A model generated the notes under the pieces. That model saw only the letters and a list, made by a program, of their open reading frames with translations, was not told the origin of the DNA and did no database searches. Below, piece by piece: positions 53,224 to 62,331 of a stretch of 64,000 bases of DNA (its first letter is position 1; every line of letters starts with the position of its first letter). Both the position numbers and the translations under genes were made by a program. This DNA is from Paraburkholderia haematera (GTDB lineage: Bacteria > Pseudomonadota > Gammaproteobacteria > Burkholderiales > Burkholderiaceae), in assembly GCF_905220975.1 (NCBI RefSeq), contig NZ_CAJNBK010000007.1, positions 62,001-126,000 on the forward strand. The letters are read 5' to 3'.

Positions 53224-54381
53224 TTAGAACTTGTGGCGCAGCGCGACCCGCGCGACAACCTGATTCCCCGTCGACGACGGCGCCTGCACACCCGGAATGA
53301 ACGCGTTGTCGAGAATCGAGTTGGTTTTGTCGCCCGCGACCTTCTGGTACGCGCCCTGCACATAAACGTCCGTACGCTTCGACAGGTTGTAATCCGCCAT
53401 CAAACCGACCGAGTGAATCTTCGGCTTCACGCTGCCGGTCGACGCATCGTAGTTCTCCATCGTGTACACATACTGCGCGCCGATAAAGAAGGCCGGCGTG
53501 AACTGGTATTTGCCGTTCACTTCGAAGTTCTGGTACTTCAGGGTATTCAACTTGACGCCGGACGCCGCCAGCGGAATGCCGATATAGCCGTTGCCGGTCG
53601 GATCCTGATAGTTCGAGTTGGTGTAGGCAAAACCGGCGGTCGCCGAGCCAAACGTGTAGTTGATGCCGCCGCCGAAGACCCGCATGCGCCCGGCAATGAA
53701 GCTCGCGTCGTTCGCAGTGATCGCGCCGGTGGACCCCGCGCCCGGATTGTTTGCCTGCAGATACGCGGCCGCAATCAGCAGGCCGCCGTTCGCGTACTGG
53801 CCGCCAAAGCTATAGGCGCGGTTGTTCGCGAAGTTCGTGTCGTTGCTGAAGCTGTACACGCCACCGAACTGGAAGCCCGCGATCTCCGGGCTCGCGTACT
53901 TCACACTGTTGCCGAGACGGAATGAGTTGTCCGTGTTGTCGTTGTCGTACGGATGCGCAAACAGGTAGCCGGCCCAGTTACCGTTAGCCGTGGTCTGCGC
54001 GAGGTAATCGACCACCGAATCGTACTGGCGCCCGAGCGTGACGGTGCCAAACCGGCCGTCGCTCAAGCCCACGTAAGCCTGGCGGCCAAACATGCGGCCG
54101 CCCTGGGCGAGGCGCCCGGAACTCACGTCGAAGCCGTTCTCCAACTGGAACACCGCCTTCAGGCCGCCGCCCAGATCTTCCGACCCCTTCATGCCCCAGC
54201 GGCTGCCTTGCGCATAGCCGCTAGCCATTTCCCAGACCGCGCCGTGTCCGGCGTTGTTGGTGTAGTCGATGCCTTCGTCGAGCACGCCGTACAGGGTCAC
54301 GCTGCTTTGCGCGAAGGCGGATGAGGCCGCCAGCGAGGCAAGCGCGGTGAATGCGGCGGCGGCGATGACATTCTTTTTCAT
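53224..54381 (-). CDS. outer-membrane porin, OmpC/Burkholderia type
   Basis: Trimeric general porin of 385 residues. The signal peptide MKKNVIAAAAFTALASLAAS with SAFAQ is followed by SSVTLYGVLDEGIDYTNNAG, the conserved first strand. A glycine-rich loop (GGGLKAVFQLENGFDVSSGR) and VGLSDGRFGTVTLGRQYDSV are family hallmarks. The chain ends in Phe (VARVALRHKF), the outer-membrane assembly signal. It may admit the substrate of the adjacent catabolic operon, from which it is divergently transcribed. Confidence 0.93.
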   Translation of the reverse strand: MKKNVIAAAAFTALASLAASSAFAQSSVTLYGVLDEGIDYTNNAGHGAVWEMASGYAQGSRWGMKGSEDLGGGLKAVFQLENGFDVSSGRLAQGGRMFGRQAYVGLSDGRFGTVTLGRQYDSVVDYLAQTTANGNWAGYLFAHPYDNDNTDNSFRLGNSVKYASPEIAGFQFGGVYSFSNDTNFANNRAYSFGGQYANGGLLIAAAYLQANNPGAGSTGAITANDASFIAGRMRVFGGGINYTFGSATAGFAYTNSNYQDPTGNGYIGIPLAASGVKLNTLKYQNFEVNGKYQFTPAFFIGAQYVYTMENYDASTGSVKPKIHSVGLMADYNLSKRTDVYVQGAYQKVAGDKTNSILDNAFIPGVQAPSSTGNQVVARVALRHKF

Positions 54382-54592
54382 TGTGAGCTCCAGACGTCGG
54401 TAGTGAGCGGGCCCATGGTCAGAAACGGGGTCCGACCGGCTTCAAAGGCCGCTGCATATTGGCAAAGCCGGGATTTTGCTATTCGAGATGCAATTCGCGT
54501 ATGGGGCACATCCCTGGATAAACGTGACTTTTTTGAATCTTTGTCCCGCGAATTATTCGCTTGTGGCGGGCGGGTTCCGGGAGAAAAATTCC

Positions 54593-54615
54593 GTTCATGC
54601 ACCTTTGGCATGAAC
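54593..54615. promoter_or_regulatory. palindrome upstream of the catabolic operon
   Basis: GTTCATGC at 54593-54600 and GCATGAAC at 54608-54615 are perfectly inverted with a 7-bp spacer, 50 bp before the dehydrogenase start. It is the only clear dyad in the 284-bp gap shared with the porin gene and is a likely operator. Confidence 0.6.
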
Positions 54616-54665
54616 GTGATAGCCGAAGGCAATGCGCCACCGCACCAGGCATCTCAGGAGACGAC

Positions 54666-56090
54666 ATGCGACTCGATCGGAATTTTGCTAACGGCCGCTT
54701 TATCGACGCGGCAAGCGACGAGCTCATCGCCGTCACCAACCCAGCCACGGAGGCGGTGATTGCCCACGTCTCGGGCGCCACCCAGGCCGAGGCCATCGCG
54801 GCGGTCGATGCCGCCGCAGCCGCGCAAAAGGGCTGGCGCAAGCTGCCTTCAGCCGAGCGCGCGGTCTATCTGCACAAGCTCGCCGATGCCCTCACCGAAT
54901 GCGCCCCCGCCATTGGCGCGGCGCTTGCGCTGGAGTCGGGCAAGAGCGTGGCCGACGCCACCAATGAAGCGATCTACGCCGGCCAGATCACCCGCTATCA
55001 CGCCGAATGGGCGCGCCGCATCGAAGGCGAGGTGATTCCGAGCGACACGCCCGACGAAAACCTCGTGCTGCATCGCGAACCGATCGGCGTGGTCGCGTGC
55101 CTGATCCCGTTCAATTACCCGGTCTATACGTTCATGCGCAAGGTGGCGCCCGCGCTGATCGCCGGCAACACCGTGGTGGTGCGCCCGAGCAACAACACGC
55201 CGACCTCCGCGTTCGAGATCGCCAAGGCGGTTGAGAAGGCAGGGCTGCCCGCCGGCGTCGTGAACATTCTCGCGATGAACCACGCAACTGCCGAGGCGCT
55301 CTGCACGCATCCCAAAGTCGGCATGATCACGCTGACCGGCAGCGTCGGCGCCGGCCGCAAGGTACTCGAATACTGCAAGGCGAACATTGCCAAGCCGTCG
55401 CTCGAACTGGGCGGCAAGACGCCCGCCATCATCGAGGCGGATGCCGATCTGGAGAAGGCCGCGCGCGATCTGGTCGCCTCCAAGACCACCCACTGCGGGC
55501 AGCTTTGCACGGCGATCGAACGCGTCTACGTGCAGGAAAGCGTGCATGACCGGTTCGTCGCGCTGCTGAAGAAGCATATGAGCGCGGTGGAAAGCGGCGA
55601 TCGCAGCGAACAGCCGTCGGTGATGGGGCCGCTCGTCAACGAGGCGTCGCGCCAGTCGATTCACGGCATGGTCGAGCGCGCTATTGCGGCGGGCGCCACG
55701 CTCGAAACTGGCGGCAGGCTGCCGCAAGGCAAGGGCTCTTTCTATCCGGCCACGTTGCTGTCGAACTGCCGTCAGGACATGGAAATCATCCAGGAAGAAA
55801 CCTTCGGTCCGATCATGCCGGTCGTCAAATACCGCACGCTCGACGAAGCGCTGGAGATGGCCAACGACCATCAATTTGGTTTGTCGTCGGTGCTCTATAC
55901 CGAGAACTACCGCAGCGCGATGAAGATCGCCAACGGCATCGAGGCAGGCGAGCTGTATGTGAACCGCACGCCGGCCGATCCGTATCAAGGTTTCCACGCG
56001 GGCTGGAAACGCTCGGGTCTCGGCGGCGACGATGGCAAGCACGGCATGCTCGAATTCACGCAGACCCGTCTTGTGGTCATGAAGTACTGA
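54666..56090 (+). CDS. NAD-dependent aldehyde dehydrogenase, AldA-like
   Basis: Protein of 474 residues oxidising a small aldehyde to its acid; lactaldehyde or glycolaldehyde is suggested by likeness to AldA. Motifs are IAVTNPATEAVIAHVSGAT, IPFNYPVYTFMRKVAPALI, LTGSVGAGRKV, LELGGKTPAIIEADADLEKA, catalytic Cys in THCGQLCTAIERV, and QGFHAGWKRSGLGGDDGKHG near the end, an AldA-like C-terminus. ATG 54666 has AGGAGA upstream; the frame open to 54561 lacks support. First gene of a four-gene operon. Confidence 0.88.
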   Translation: MRLDRNFANGRFIDAASDELIAVTNPATEAVIAHVSGATQAEAIAAVDAAAAAQKGWRKLPSAERAVYLHKLADALTECAPAIGAALALESGKSVADATNEAIYAGQITRYHAEWARRIEGEVIPSDTPDENLVLHREPIGVVACLIPFNYPVYTFMRKVAPALIAGNTVVVRPSNNTPTSAFEIAKAVEKAGLPAGVVNILAMNHATAEALCTHPKVGMITLTGSVGAGRKVLEYCKANIAKPSLELGGKTPAIIEADADLEKAARDLVASKTTHCGQLCTAIERVYVQESVHDRFVALLKKHMSAVESGDRSEQPSVMGPLVNEASRQSIHGMVERAIAAGATLETGGRLPQGKGSFYPATLLSNCRQDMEIIQEETFGPIMPVVKYRTLDEALEMANDHQFGLSSVLYTENYRSAMKIANGIEAGELYVNRTPADPYQGFHAGWKRSGLGGDDGKHGMLEFTQTRLVVMKY

Positions 56091-56240
56091 AGCAGAAAAC
56101 GGCGCGCGCCGCTCGAATCGGAGTAGACGGCACGCGTCGCCTTGAAACCCACAGAAACGCAGCGAACCTGCTGCACTAATAAAAAAGTTTGGAGTCCGGC
56201 AGACCGGTAAACCGGCGCTGTGTCTCTCAGGAGCGTTTAC

Positions 56241-57563
56241 GTGTCATCTCAATCCGTTCAGACCGCGGCCTCGCTTGCCTCACGCGAAGCGGAAACCGCG
56301 CTGCAAAACAGCAAGACTCAACGCTACGTCCAGCTCATGTTGCTCGTGGTGGCGGCCGGCGCGATTTACCCGATTCTGTATCTGCGGCAGGTTTATCAGC
56401 CGACGATGCTCGAAGTGTTCCACATTACCGATAGTCAGCTTGGCTATCTGTATTCGTCGCTCGGCACGATCTTTCTGCTGAGCTACCTGCCGAGCGGCTG
56501 GCTCGCCGACCGGATCGCGCCGCGCCTGTTGATCTGCTTTTCGTTGATTGCAACCGGTGTGCTCGGCCTGTGGTATTCCACCGCGCCGTCGTTCCAGATG
56601 CTGATGCTGATCTTCGGCGGCTGGGGTTTGACGACCGGTTTGACCTTCTGGGCCGCCGTTATCAAGCGTGTGACGATGATCGCCGGCACGCACGAGCAGG
56701 GCCGCTTCTTCGGTTTGCTCGACGGCGGACGCGGCTTGATCGAAGCCATGCTTGCAACCGTCGCGATCACGCTATTCGCGTGGTTCACGCAGACCAAAGG
56801 CGAGCCGGTTGCGGCCGGCTTCAAGCTGGTCGTCTACATGTACGCCTTTCTGTGCATTGCGCTCGGCGTGATACTCGCGCTGGTCAAAGATCCGCAAGGC
56901 GCTCAGGACGCCGCCGCGAACCGTGCCACACGCAAACGCAGAAACGTGCTGGTCGATCTGAAAACGCTCGCGTCGATTCCCGAGTTGTGGCTGGTCGCGG
57001 CCATCGTGTTCTGCGGTTATCAGGTGTTCTGGGCGACGTACAGTTTCTCCGCCTACCTGCATGAAGGTGAGATCGGTTTGACGGTGGTGATGGCCGGCAC
57101 GATTACCACGCTCAAGCTGTGGATGCGGCCGATCGGCGGCATCGGCGGCGGCTTTCTCGGCGACCGTTATTCCAAGGTCTCGGTGCTGGTAATCGCGCTC
57201 TTCCTCGCCGCACTGTCGCTGCTGGGCCTGATGGCGGCGCCGCGTATCTCGAGCCACGTGCTGCTGGTGTTCCTCGTGCTTTTCATCGGCATTCTGACTT
57301 ACGCGATTCGCGGTCTGTACTGGTCGCTCCTGGATCGCTGCAATATCCCAGTCGAAACAATGGGCCTCGCCATCGGCCTGATCTCCGTACTCGGTTATTC
57401 GCCCGACGTGTTCCTGCCGTTGATCAACGGCTATCTGACGCAGAACTTCCCGGGCGTTTTCGGTTACCAGCTTTACTTCGGCTATGTGGCCGGAATGGCG
57501 GCGCTCGGCGGCTTTGCCGGCTTGGCGCTGAGAAACATGCTTAATAAGAAAGGGGTTGCGTAA
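56241..57563 (+). CDS. MFS transporter, sugar-acid or similar solute
   Basis: Inner-membrane transporter of 440 residues with about twelve helices. GTG 56241 follows CAGGAG. The N-terminal helix YVQLMLLVVAAGAIYPILYL is followed by TDSQLGYLYSSLGTIFLLSY and the loop 2-3 motif SGWLADRIAPRLLI. ALVKDPQGAQDAAANRATRK forms the central loop, and IGGIGGGFLGDRYSKVSVLV is the second-half loop motif. The gene ends one base before the enolase-family gene, so transport and catabolism are coupled. Substrate unknown. Confidence 0.85.
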   Translation: MSSQSVQTAASLASREAETALQNSKTQRYVQLMLLVVAAGAIYPILYLRQVYQPTMLEVFHITDSQLGYLYSSLGTIFLLSYLPSGWLADRIAPRLLICFSLIATGVLGLWYSTAPSFQMLMLIFGGWGLTTGLTFWAAVIKRVTMIAGTHEQGRFFGLLDGGRGLIEAMLATVAITLFAWFTQTKGEPVAAGFKLVVYMYAFLCIALGVILALVKDPQGAQDAAANRATRKRRNVLVDLKTLASIPELWLVAAIVFCGYQVFWATYSFSAYLHEGEIGLTVVMAGTITTLKLWMRPIGGIGGGFLGDRYSKVSVLVIALFLAALSLLGLMAAPRISSHVLLVFLVLFIGILTYAIRGLYWSLLDRCNIPVETMGLAIGLISVLGYSPDVFLPLINGYLTQNFPGVFGYQLYFGYVAGMAALGGFAGLALRNMLNKKGVA

Positions 57564-58781
57564 ATGAAAGTCGTCTCGCTCGAAACGCATATCGTCGCCG
57601 TACCGCCGCCGCACGTGGGCGGCATGTACTGGATCTTCGTCAAGCTCAAGACCGATTGCGGTATTGAAGGCGTCGGCGAAATCTATTCGGCGACGTTCCA
57701 TCCGAAGGCGATGACGCACATCATCGACGACGTATTCGGCCGATATCTGCTGGATAAAGATCCGCACCATATCGAACGGCTCTGGCGCGAAGCGTATTCG
57801 AGCGGTTTCACGCAACGTCCCGACCTGACGATGATGGGCGTGGTCAGCGGGCTGGAAATGGCGTGCTGGGACATCATCGGCAAGGCGGCGAACAAGCCGG
57901 TGTACGAGCTGCTCGGCGGTATGGTGAACCAGCGCCTGCGCTCCTATACGTACTTGTATCCGAAGAACAGCAAAGGCGAATACGACTACGACGATCCCGA
58001 TCTCGCCGCCGAATGCGCCGTTGAAAATGTAAAGCGGGGTTTCACCGCGGTGAAGTTCGATCCGGCAGGGCCGTACACGGCTTACTCGGGTCATCAACTG
58101 TCGATGGAAGTGCTCGACCGTTGCGAGACTTTCTGCCGCCGCGTGCGCGAAGCGGTCGGCAGCAAGGCCGATCTGCTGTTCGGCACGCATGGGCAGATGG
58201 TGCCGTCGTCGGCCATCCGGCTTGCCAAACGGCTGGAGAAATACGATCCGCTGTGGTTCGAAGAACCGGTGCCGCCGGGCCAGGAGGGCGCGATGGCGCA
58301 AGTCGCGCAGCACACGAGTATTCCGATTGCCGCGGGCGAACGCCTGACCACCAAGTATGAATTCTTCAAGCTGCTTGAAGCGGGCGCGGCATCGATTCTG
58401 CAACTGAACGTGGCACGTGTGGGCGGACTGCTCGAAGCGAAGAAAGTCGCGTCGATCGCCGAGGTTTACTACGCGCAGATCGCACCGCACCTGTACAACG
58501 GGCCGATCGGCGCGGCTGCCAGCATTCAGCTCGCCGCCTGCACGCCGAACTTCCTGATTCAGGAAAGCATCGGCACCTGGGACGGTTTTCATGCGGCGGT
58601 ATTGAAGAAGCCGATTCAATGGGAAGACGGCTACATCATTCCTTCGCAGGAACCGGGCCTGGGCGTGGAGTTGAACATGGACGTCGTCCGGCAGCACACG
58701 CCTTACACCGGCGAGCGGCTGCATCTGCAAATGGCGGCTCGTCCCGCCGACGTGAAAGACCTGGCGCCGGCCAAGGGTTGA
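57564..58781 (+). CDS. enolase-superfamily sugar-acid dehydratase-like protein with altered metal site
   Basis: Mandelate racemase/muconate lactonizing family member of 405 residues, most like sugar-acid dehydratases. GVVSGLEMACWDIIGKAANK starts the barrel. VKFDP gives Lys164 and Asp166. The metal ligands in this family come as three acids 26 residues apart. Glu233 (in WFEEPVPP) and Glu259 (in IAAGERLTTKYEF) are present, but the first position, residue 207, is Gly within FGTHGQ rather than Asp. His209 occupies the place of the acid/base His of galactonate dehydratase. APHLYNGPIGAAAS supplies the second catalytic His and FLIQESIG the last Glu. Activity is therefore uncertain. Second-last gene of the operon. 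Confidence 0.85.
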   Translation: MKVVSLETHIVAVPPPHVGGMYWIFVKLKTDCGIEGVGEIYSATFHPKAMTHIIDDVFGRYLLDKDPHHIERLWREAYSSGFTQRPDLTMMGVVSGLEMACWDIIGKAANKPVYELLGGMVNQRLRSYTYLYPKNSKGEYDYDDPDLAAECAVENVKRGFTAVKFDPAGPYTAYSGHQLSMEVLDRCETFCRRVREAVGSKADLLFGTHGQMVPSSAIRLAKRLEKYDPLWFEEPVPPGQEGAMAQVAQHTSIPIAAGERLTTKYEFFKLLEAGAASILQLNVARVGGLLEAKKVASIAEVYYAQIAPHLYNGPIGAAASIQLAACTPNFLIQESIGTWDGFHAAVLKKPIQWEDGYIIPSQEPGLGVELNMDVVRQHTPYTGERLHLQMAARPADVKDLAPAKG

Positions 58782-58869
58782 ATCTGGATTGAACCTGCCG
58801 GATTCGACCTGGCGGGTTCAACCAGTTTCTCGCATTCAATGGATTGGGCGCCGTTTGGCGATATAGAGC

Positions 58870-60531
58870 ATGAACTACGATTACATCATCGTCGGCGCGG
58901 GTTCGGCGGGCTGCATTCTCGCCAATCGCCTTTCGGCGTCGGGCCAATATTCGGTACTGTTGCTCGAAGCGGGCGGCAAGGACAGCTCGTTCTGGTTCAA
59001 GGTCCCGGTGGGTTTCACCAAGACGTACTACAACGAAACCTATAACTGGATGTATTACAGCGAGCCCGAAAAAGAACTCGACAACCGGCCGATCTATTGC
59101 CCGCGGGGCAAGGTGCAGGGCGGCTCCGGCTCGATCAACGCGATGATCTATGTGCGCGGCCAGCCGCATGATTTTGACGACTGGGCCGCGGCGGGCAACC
59201 CGGGCTGGGCATTCCGCGACGTGTTGCCGTATTTTCGCAAGCTCGAATCGCACCCGCTCGGCGACACCGAATATCACGGCGCGGACGGCCCGATTCGCAT
59301 CTCGCCGATGAAGGATGATGTCCATCCGATCTGCCACGTGTTCCTGAAAGGCTGCGATCAGGCCGGCTACAAGCGCAGCGACGACTTTAACGGTGCACGA
59401 TTCGAAGGCGCGGGCATCTACGACGTGAGTACGCGTAACGGGCGGCGTTCGTCGAGCAGTTTTGAGTACCTGCATCCGGTGCTGACGCGCAAGAACCTGA
59501 CAGTCGAGCGCGAAGTGCTGGCAAGCCGCGTGCTATTCGACGGCAACCAGCGGGCCATTGGCGTGAGCGTGACGCAGAACGGCGCTACACGGCAATTCAT
59601 GGCGAACCGTGAGGTGATCCTGTCAGCGGGCGCGGTCGATTCGCCCAAGCTGTTGCAACTCTCGGGTGTCGGTGATAGCGCATTGCTGGCGAAGCATCGC
59701 ATCGCCATGGTGAAGGAACTGCCCGCTGTGGGGCAGAATCTGCAGGACCATCTGTGCGTGAGCTTCTACTATCGCGCGAACGTGAAAACACTGAACGACG
59801 AGATGCGGCCCTTGCTTGGCAAGCTCAAGCTCGGTTTGCAGTATCTGCTGACGCGCAAGGGGCCGCTCGCGATGAGCGTGAACCAGTCGGGCGGGTTCTT
59901 CAAAGGTAATGACGAGGAAGTGCAGCCGAATCTGCAGTTGTACTTCAATCCGCTGTCGTACCGGATTCCGAAGAGCAACAAGGCGAGTCTCGAACCCGAG
60001 CCGTATTCAGGCTTCCTGCTGGCATTCAACCCGTGTCGCCCGACAAGCCGCGGGTCGATCGAGATTGCGTCGAACCGTGTGGAAGACGCGGCGAAAATCC
60101 GCATCAATGCGTTGACCACGGAGAAGGACATCGACGAAGTGATCCAGGGTTGCGAACTGGTGCGTAAGGTGATGGCTTCGCCCGCGTTGAAAGAGATTAC
60201 GATCGAGGAAATTTCGCCAGGACCGCAGGTGAACACGCGCGAAGGTTTCCTGCAGTATTTCCGTGAGCAATCGGGTTCGATCTATCACCTGTGCGGCTCG
60301 TGCGCGATGGGTGACGACCCGCGCACTTCGGTGGTCGACGCGCGTTTGCGGGTACACGGAGTGTCCGGCTTGCGCGTGGTCGATGCGTCGATCTTCCCGA
60401 ACATCACTTCCGGCAATATCAATGCGCCGACGATGATGGTGGCGGAGAAGGGCGCTGAGATGATTCTCATGGACGCCGCCACGGAGGCCGCCTTTAAAGC
60501 CGATGCGGCAGAGTTCTCTGCTGCGGCTTGA
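58870..60531 (+). CDS. GMC-family FAD-dependent oxidoreductase
   Basis: Choline-dehydrogenase-like alcohol or polyol oxidoreductase of 553 residues. It begins [20 protein letters not shown] (FAD-binding GxGxxG) with [32 protein letters not shown] is GMC signature 1, and [20 protein letters not shown] is signature 2. The C-terminal catalytic block reads [20 protein letters not shown] (active-site His preceding C) and [20 protein letters not shown]. Last gene of the operon, 88 bp after the enolase-family gene. It probably oxidises the starting alcohol or polyol to the aldehyde handled by the first gene. Confidence 0.9.
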   Translation: MNYDYIIVGAGSAGCILANRLSASGQYSVLLLEAGGKDSSFWFKVPVGFTKTYYNETYNWMYYSEPEKELDNRPIYCPRGKVQGGSGSINAMIYVRGQPHDFDDWAAAGNPGWAFRDVLPYFRKLESHPLGDTEYHGADGPIRISPMKDDVHPICHVFLKGCDQAGYKRSDDFNGARFEGAGIYDVSTRNGRRSSSSFEYLHPVLTRKNLTVEREVLASRVLFDGNQRAIGVSVTQNGATRQFMANREVILSAGAVDSPKLLQLSGVGDSALLAKHRIAMVKELPAVGQNLQDHLCVSFYYRANVKTLNDEMRPLLGKLKLGLQYLLTRKGPLAMSVNQSGGFFKGNDEEVQPNLQLYFNPLSYRIPKSNKASLEPEPYSGFLLAFNPCRPTSRGSIEIASNRVEDAAKIRINALTTEKDIDEVIQGCELVRKVMASPALKEITIEEISPGPQVNTREGFLQYFREQSGSIYHLCGSCAMGDDPRTSVVDARLRVHGVSGLRVVDASIFPNITSGNINAPTMMVAEKGAEMILMDAATEAAFKADAAEFSAAA

Positions 60532-60559
60532 AGCTGGTCGGTAAAGCTTCACCGTCGTC

Positions 60560-60599
60560 AATAAACCGCGCCGATGCGATGCCGTCGACGCGGTTTATT
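60560..60599. terminator. bidirectional terminator between GMC gene and lysR
   Basis: AATAAACCGCG at 60560-60570 pairs with CGCGGTTTATT at 60589-60599. The T-rich CTCATTTTTC follows on the plus side and the arms give A/T runs on both strands. Confidence 0.8.
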
Positions 60600-60629
60600 C
60601 TCATTTTTCTCATGTCGGCTTTGACGCGC

Positions 60630-61568
60630 TCAAGCTGACGGCACCGACTCCGACGAATCGAGCGCCCGCTCGGTCAACCAGATTTCCTGTTGCAGCCAGT
60701 CGCGGAACAACGCGACGTGCGGCAGCTCGTCCTGTTCCGCGCGCGTGACGAGCCAGTACGACTGATGTCCGTCGACGTGCACGTTCAGCACCTGCACGAG
60801 CTGGCCTTCCGCGAGTTCGCGGCCGATCATGTGGCGATCGGCAATCGTCACGCCAAGGCCGTCGATGGCTGCGCGGATTGCGTGATCGAGCAGGTCGAAT
60901 TCGTAGCCGCCACGGGTGTCGACGTTTTCAATCCCGGCGGCCTTTAACCAATGCTGCCAGGTCAGATAGCGCTGATCGGCGCTCGCGAGCACGTGCAGCA
61001 GGGTGAACTGATTCAGGTCGATGGCCCCACGGCCGGCCTGGCGCGCGAGCAACGCGGGCGCGCAGACGGCGATATGCCGTTCGTTCATCAGTAGGCGGTT
61101 GTCGAAGCCCTCCCACTCGCCGTTGCCGAAGCGGATGGCGCAGTCGAGCACGCCCGATTCGGCGAGATTGTCGTCGACCCGGGTGGACAGGCTGAGTTCG
61201 AGATGGGGATGGGCGTCACGCAGGCGTCCGAGACGCGGCATCAGCCAGCGGCTCGTGAAGGTGGGTGGTGCGTTGATACGCAGGCGATTGCGGTGGGTTT
61301 TCTCTTGCAGGCTGCGCACCGTGAGTTCGATGCGGTCGAATGATTGTTGCAGCGCTTGCAGGAGGATGCGGCCGGCGGCCGAGAGCTCCAGATGGTGATG
61401 GTGACGCTGGAGCAAGGTCTCGCCGAGTTGGGCTTCGAGTTGCCGGACCTGGCGGCTTACCGCGCTTTGCGTGACGTTGAGCAACTCCGCTGCGCGGGTG
61501 AAGCTGCCGGTGCGGCCGGCGACTTCGAAGGCTTTCAGCGCGTTCAGCGCGGGCATTTTGCGTTTCAA
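60630..61568 (-). CDS. LysR-family regulator, GcvA-like
   Basis: Transcription regulator of 312 residues from TTG 61568, or 308 from ATG 61556. LNALKAFEVAGRTGSFTRAA with ELLNVTQSAVSRQVRQLEAQ is the winged helix-turn-helix. RNRLRINAPPTFTSRWLMPR opens the effector domain, and VLDCAIRFGNGEWEG is typical of the GcvA subgroup. It converges on the dehydrogenase-MFS-enolase-GMC operon and is a candidate regulator for it or for the aldehyde dehydrogenase gene on its other side. The Gln/His-rich QRHHHHLELSAAG is unusual. Confidence 0.9.
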   Translation of the reverse strand: MKRKMPALNALKAFEVAGRTGSFTRAAELLNVTQSAVSRQVRQLEAQLGETLLQRHHHHLELSAAGRILLQALQQSFDRIELTVRSLQEKTHRNRLRINAPPTFTSRWLMPRLGRLRDAHPHLELSLSTRVDDNLAESGVLDCAIRFGNGEWEGFDNRLLMNERHIAVCAPALLARQAGRGAIDLNQFTLLHVLASADQRYLTWQHWLKAAGIENVDTRGGYEFDLLDHAIRAAIDGLGVTIADRHMIGRELAEGQLVQVLNVHVDGHQSYWLVTRAEQDELPHVALFRDWLQQEIWLTERALDSSESVPSA

Positions 61569-61660
61569 GATCGGAGACCTGAGGGGAGGCTGGTGCGCGG
61601 CGGCGCGGGTGGTGGGTATTTTAGCTGGTTGTTCGTCTCTTTCCTTGATCTGGAATCTTT

Positions 61661-61862
61661 GGCCTTTCCTTGATTTGTTAGTGGTCTATTAGCGTTGCCC
61701 CTGTGCGGGGCGGCACTCACTTCTCTTTGCCTGCCGCAAAGAGAAGTAAGCAAGAGAAAGCGGCTCAAACCGCTAACTCTTAAGCGGGTCCCCTGGCTTG
61801 GAGGAGGCAGTGGTGCATCTGGAATCCGTGCCCTCGCACACTCCGCGTTAGTGACTAAGGGC
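61661..61862 (+). repeat. dispersed intergenic repeat, copy A
   Basis: Starts GGCCTTTCCTTG and contains GCCCC-TGTGC-GGGGC, then ACTTCTCTTTGC/GCAAAGAGAAGT as an inverted pair around CTGCC, then AAGCGGGTCCCCTGGCTTGG. Copy B below is the same unit inverted, and copy C recurs at the window end. It looks like a genome-wide non-coding repeat of this genus, transcribable into nested hairpins. Confidence 0.85.
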
Positions 61863-62088
61863 TCATCAGCGCCCACTCCACACTGCGTGCGTCGCGGATG
61901 GGTATGCGTGGGAAACCAGGGGCTTCGTTCACGCGTGGCGGGGGGGGGCCATCGGCTTCGCCTCGACGATGCGCTGAATGCGCGAACACCACGAGGTTTA
62001 AGGGCTACCGCCTGCTTGAAAAAATAGCGGAGGTTTTTCGAATTACCTTTCGGCGCGCGCAGCGCCGCCGGAAGTATGACGGCCTTGT
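61863..62088. other. spacer between inverted repeat copies
   Basis: No credible gene. It includes a run of ten G near 61,943 and an AT-richer patch near 62,020-62,050. Confidence 0.5.
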
Positions 62089-62270
62089 CACCAGGGCTAA
62101 ATGTGCGAGAGCACAGATTCCAGATGCGCCACTACCTCCTCCAAGCCAGGGGACCCGCTTATGAGCTGGCGGTGTGAGCCGCTTTCTTTTGCCTACTTTT
62201 CTTTGCGGCAGGCAAAGAAAAGTAGGTGCCGCCCCGCACAGGGGCAACGCTAATAAACCAATAAGAATTC
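62089..62270 (-). repeat. dispersed intergenic repeat, copy B (inverted)
   Basis: Reverse complement of copy A with about one change in ten: the ACTTTTCTTTGC/GCAAAGAAAAGT pair and the GCCCC/GGGGC hairpin are conserved. A and B face each other and could form a large cruciform. Confidence 0.85.
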
Positions 62271-62331
62271 AAGGAAAGGCCAAAGCTGTAAGCGCACAGA
62301 CTAACCGCGCCGAGCAGGCAAAAAACCCACA

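Noticed and set aside
61695..62247. Short ORFs within the inverted repeats
   Set aside because: Same peptide fragments recur in every repeat copy and carry no domain; they reflect the repeat DNA.
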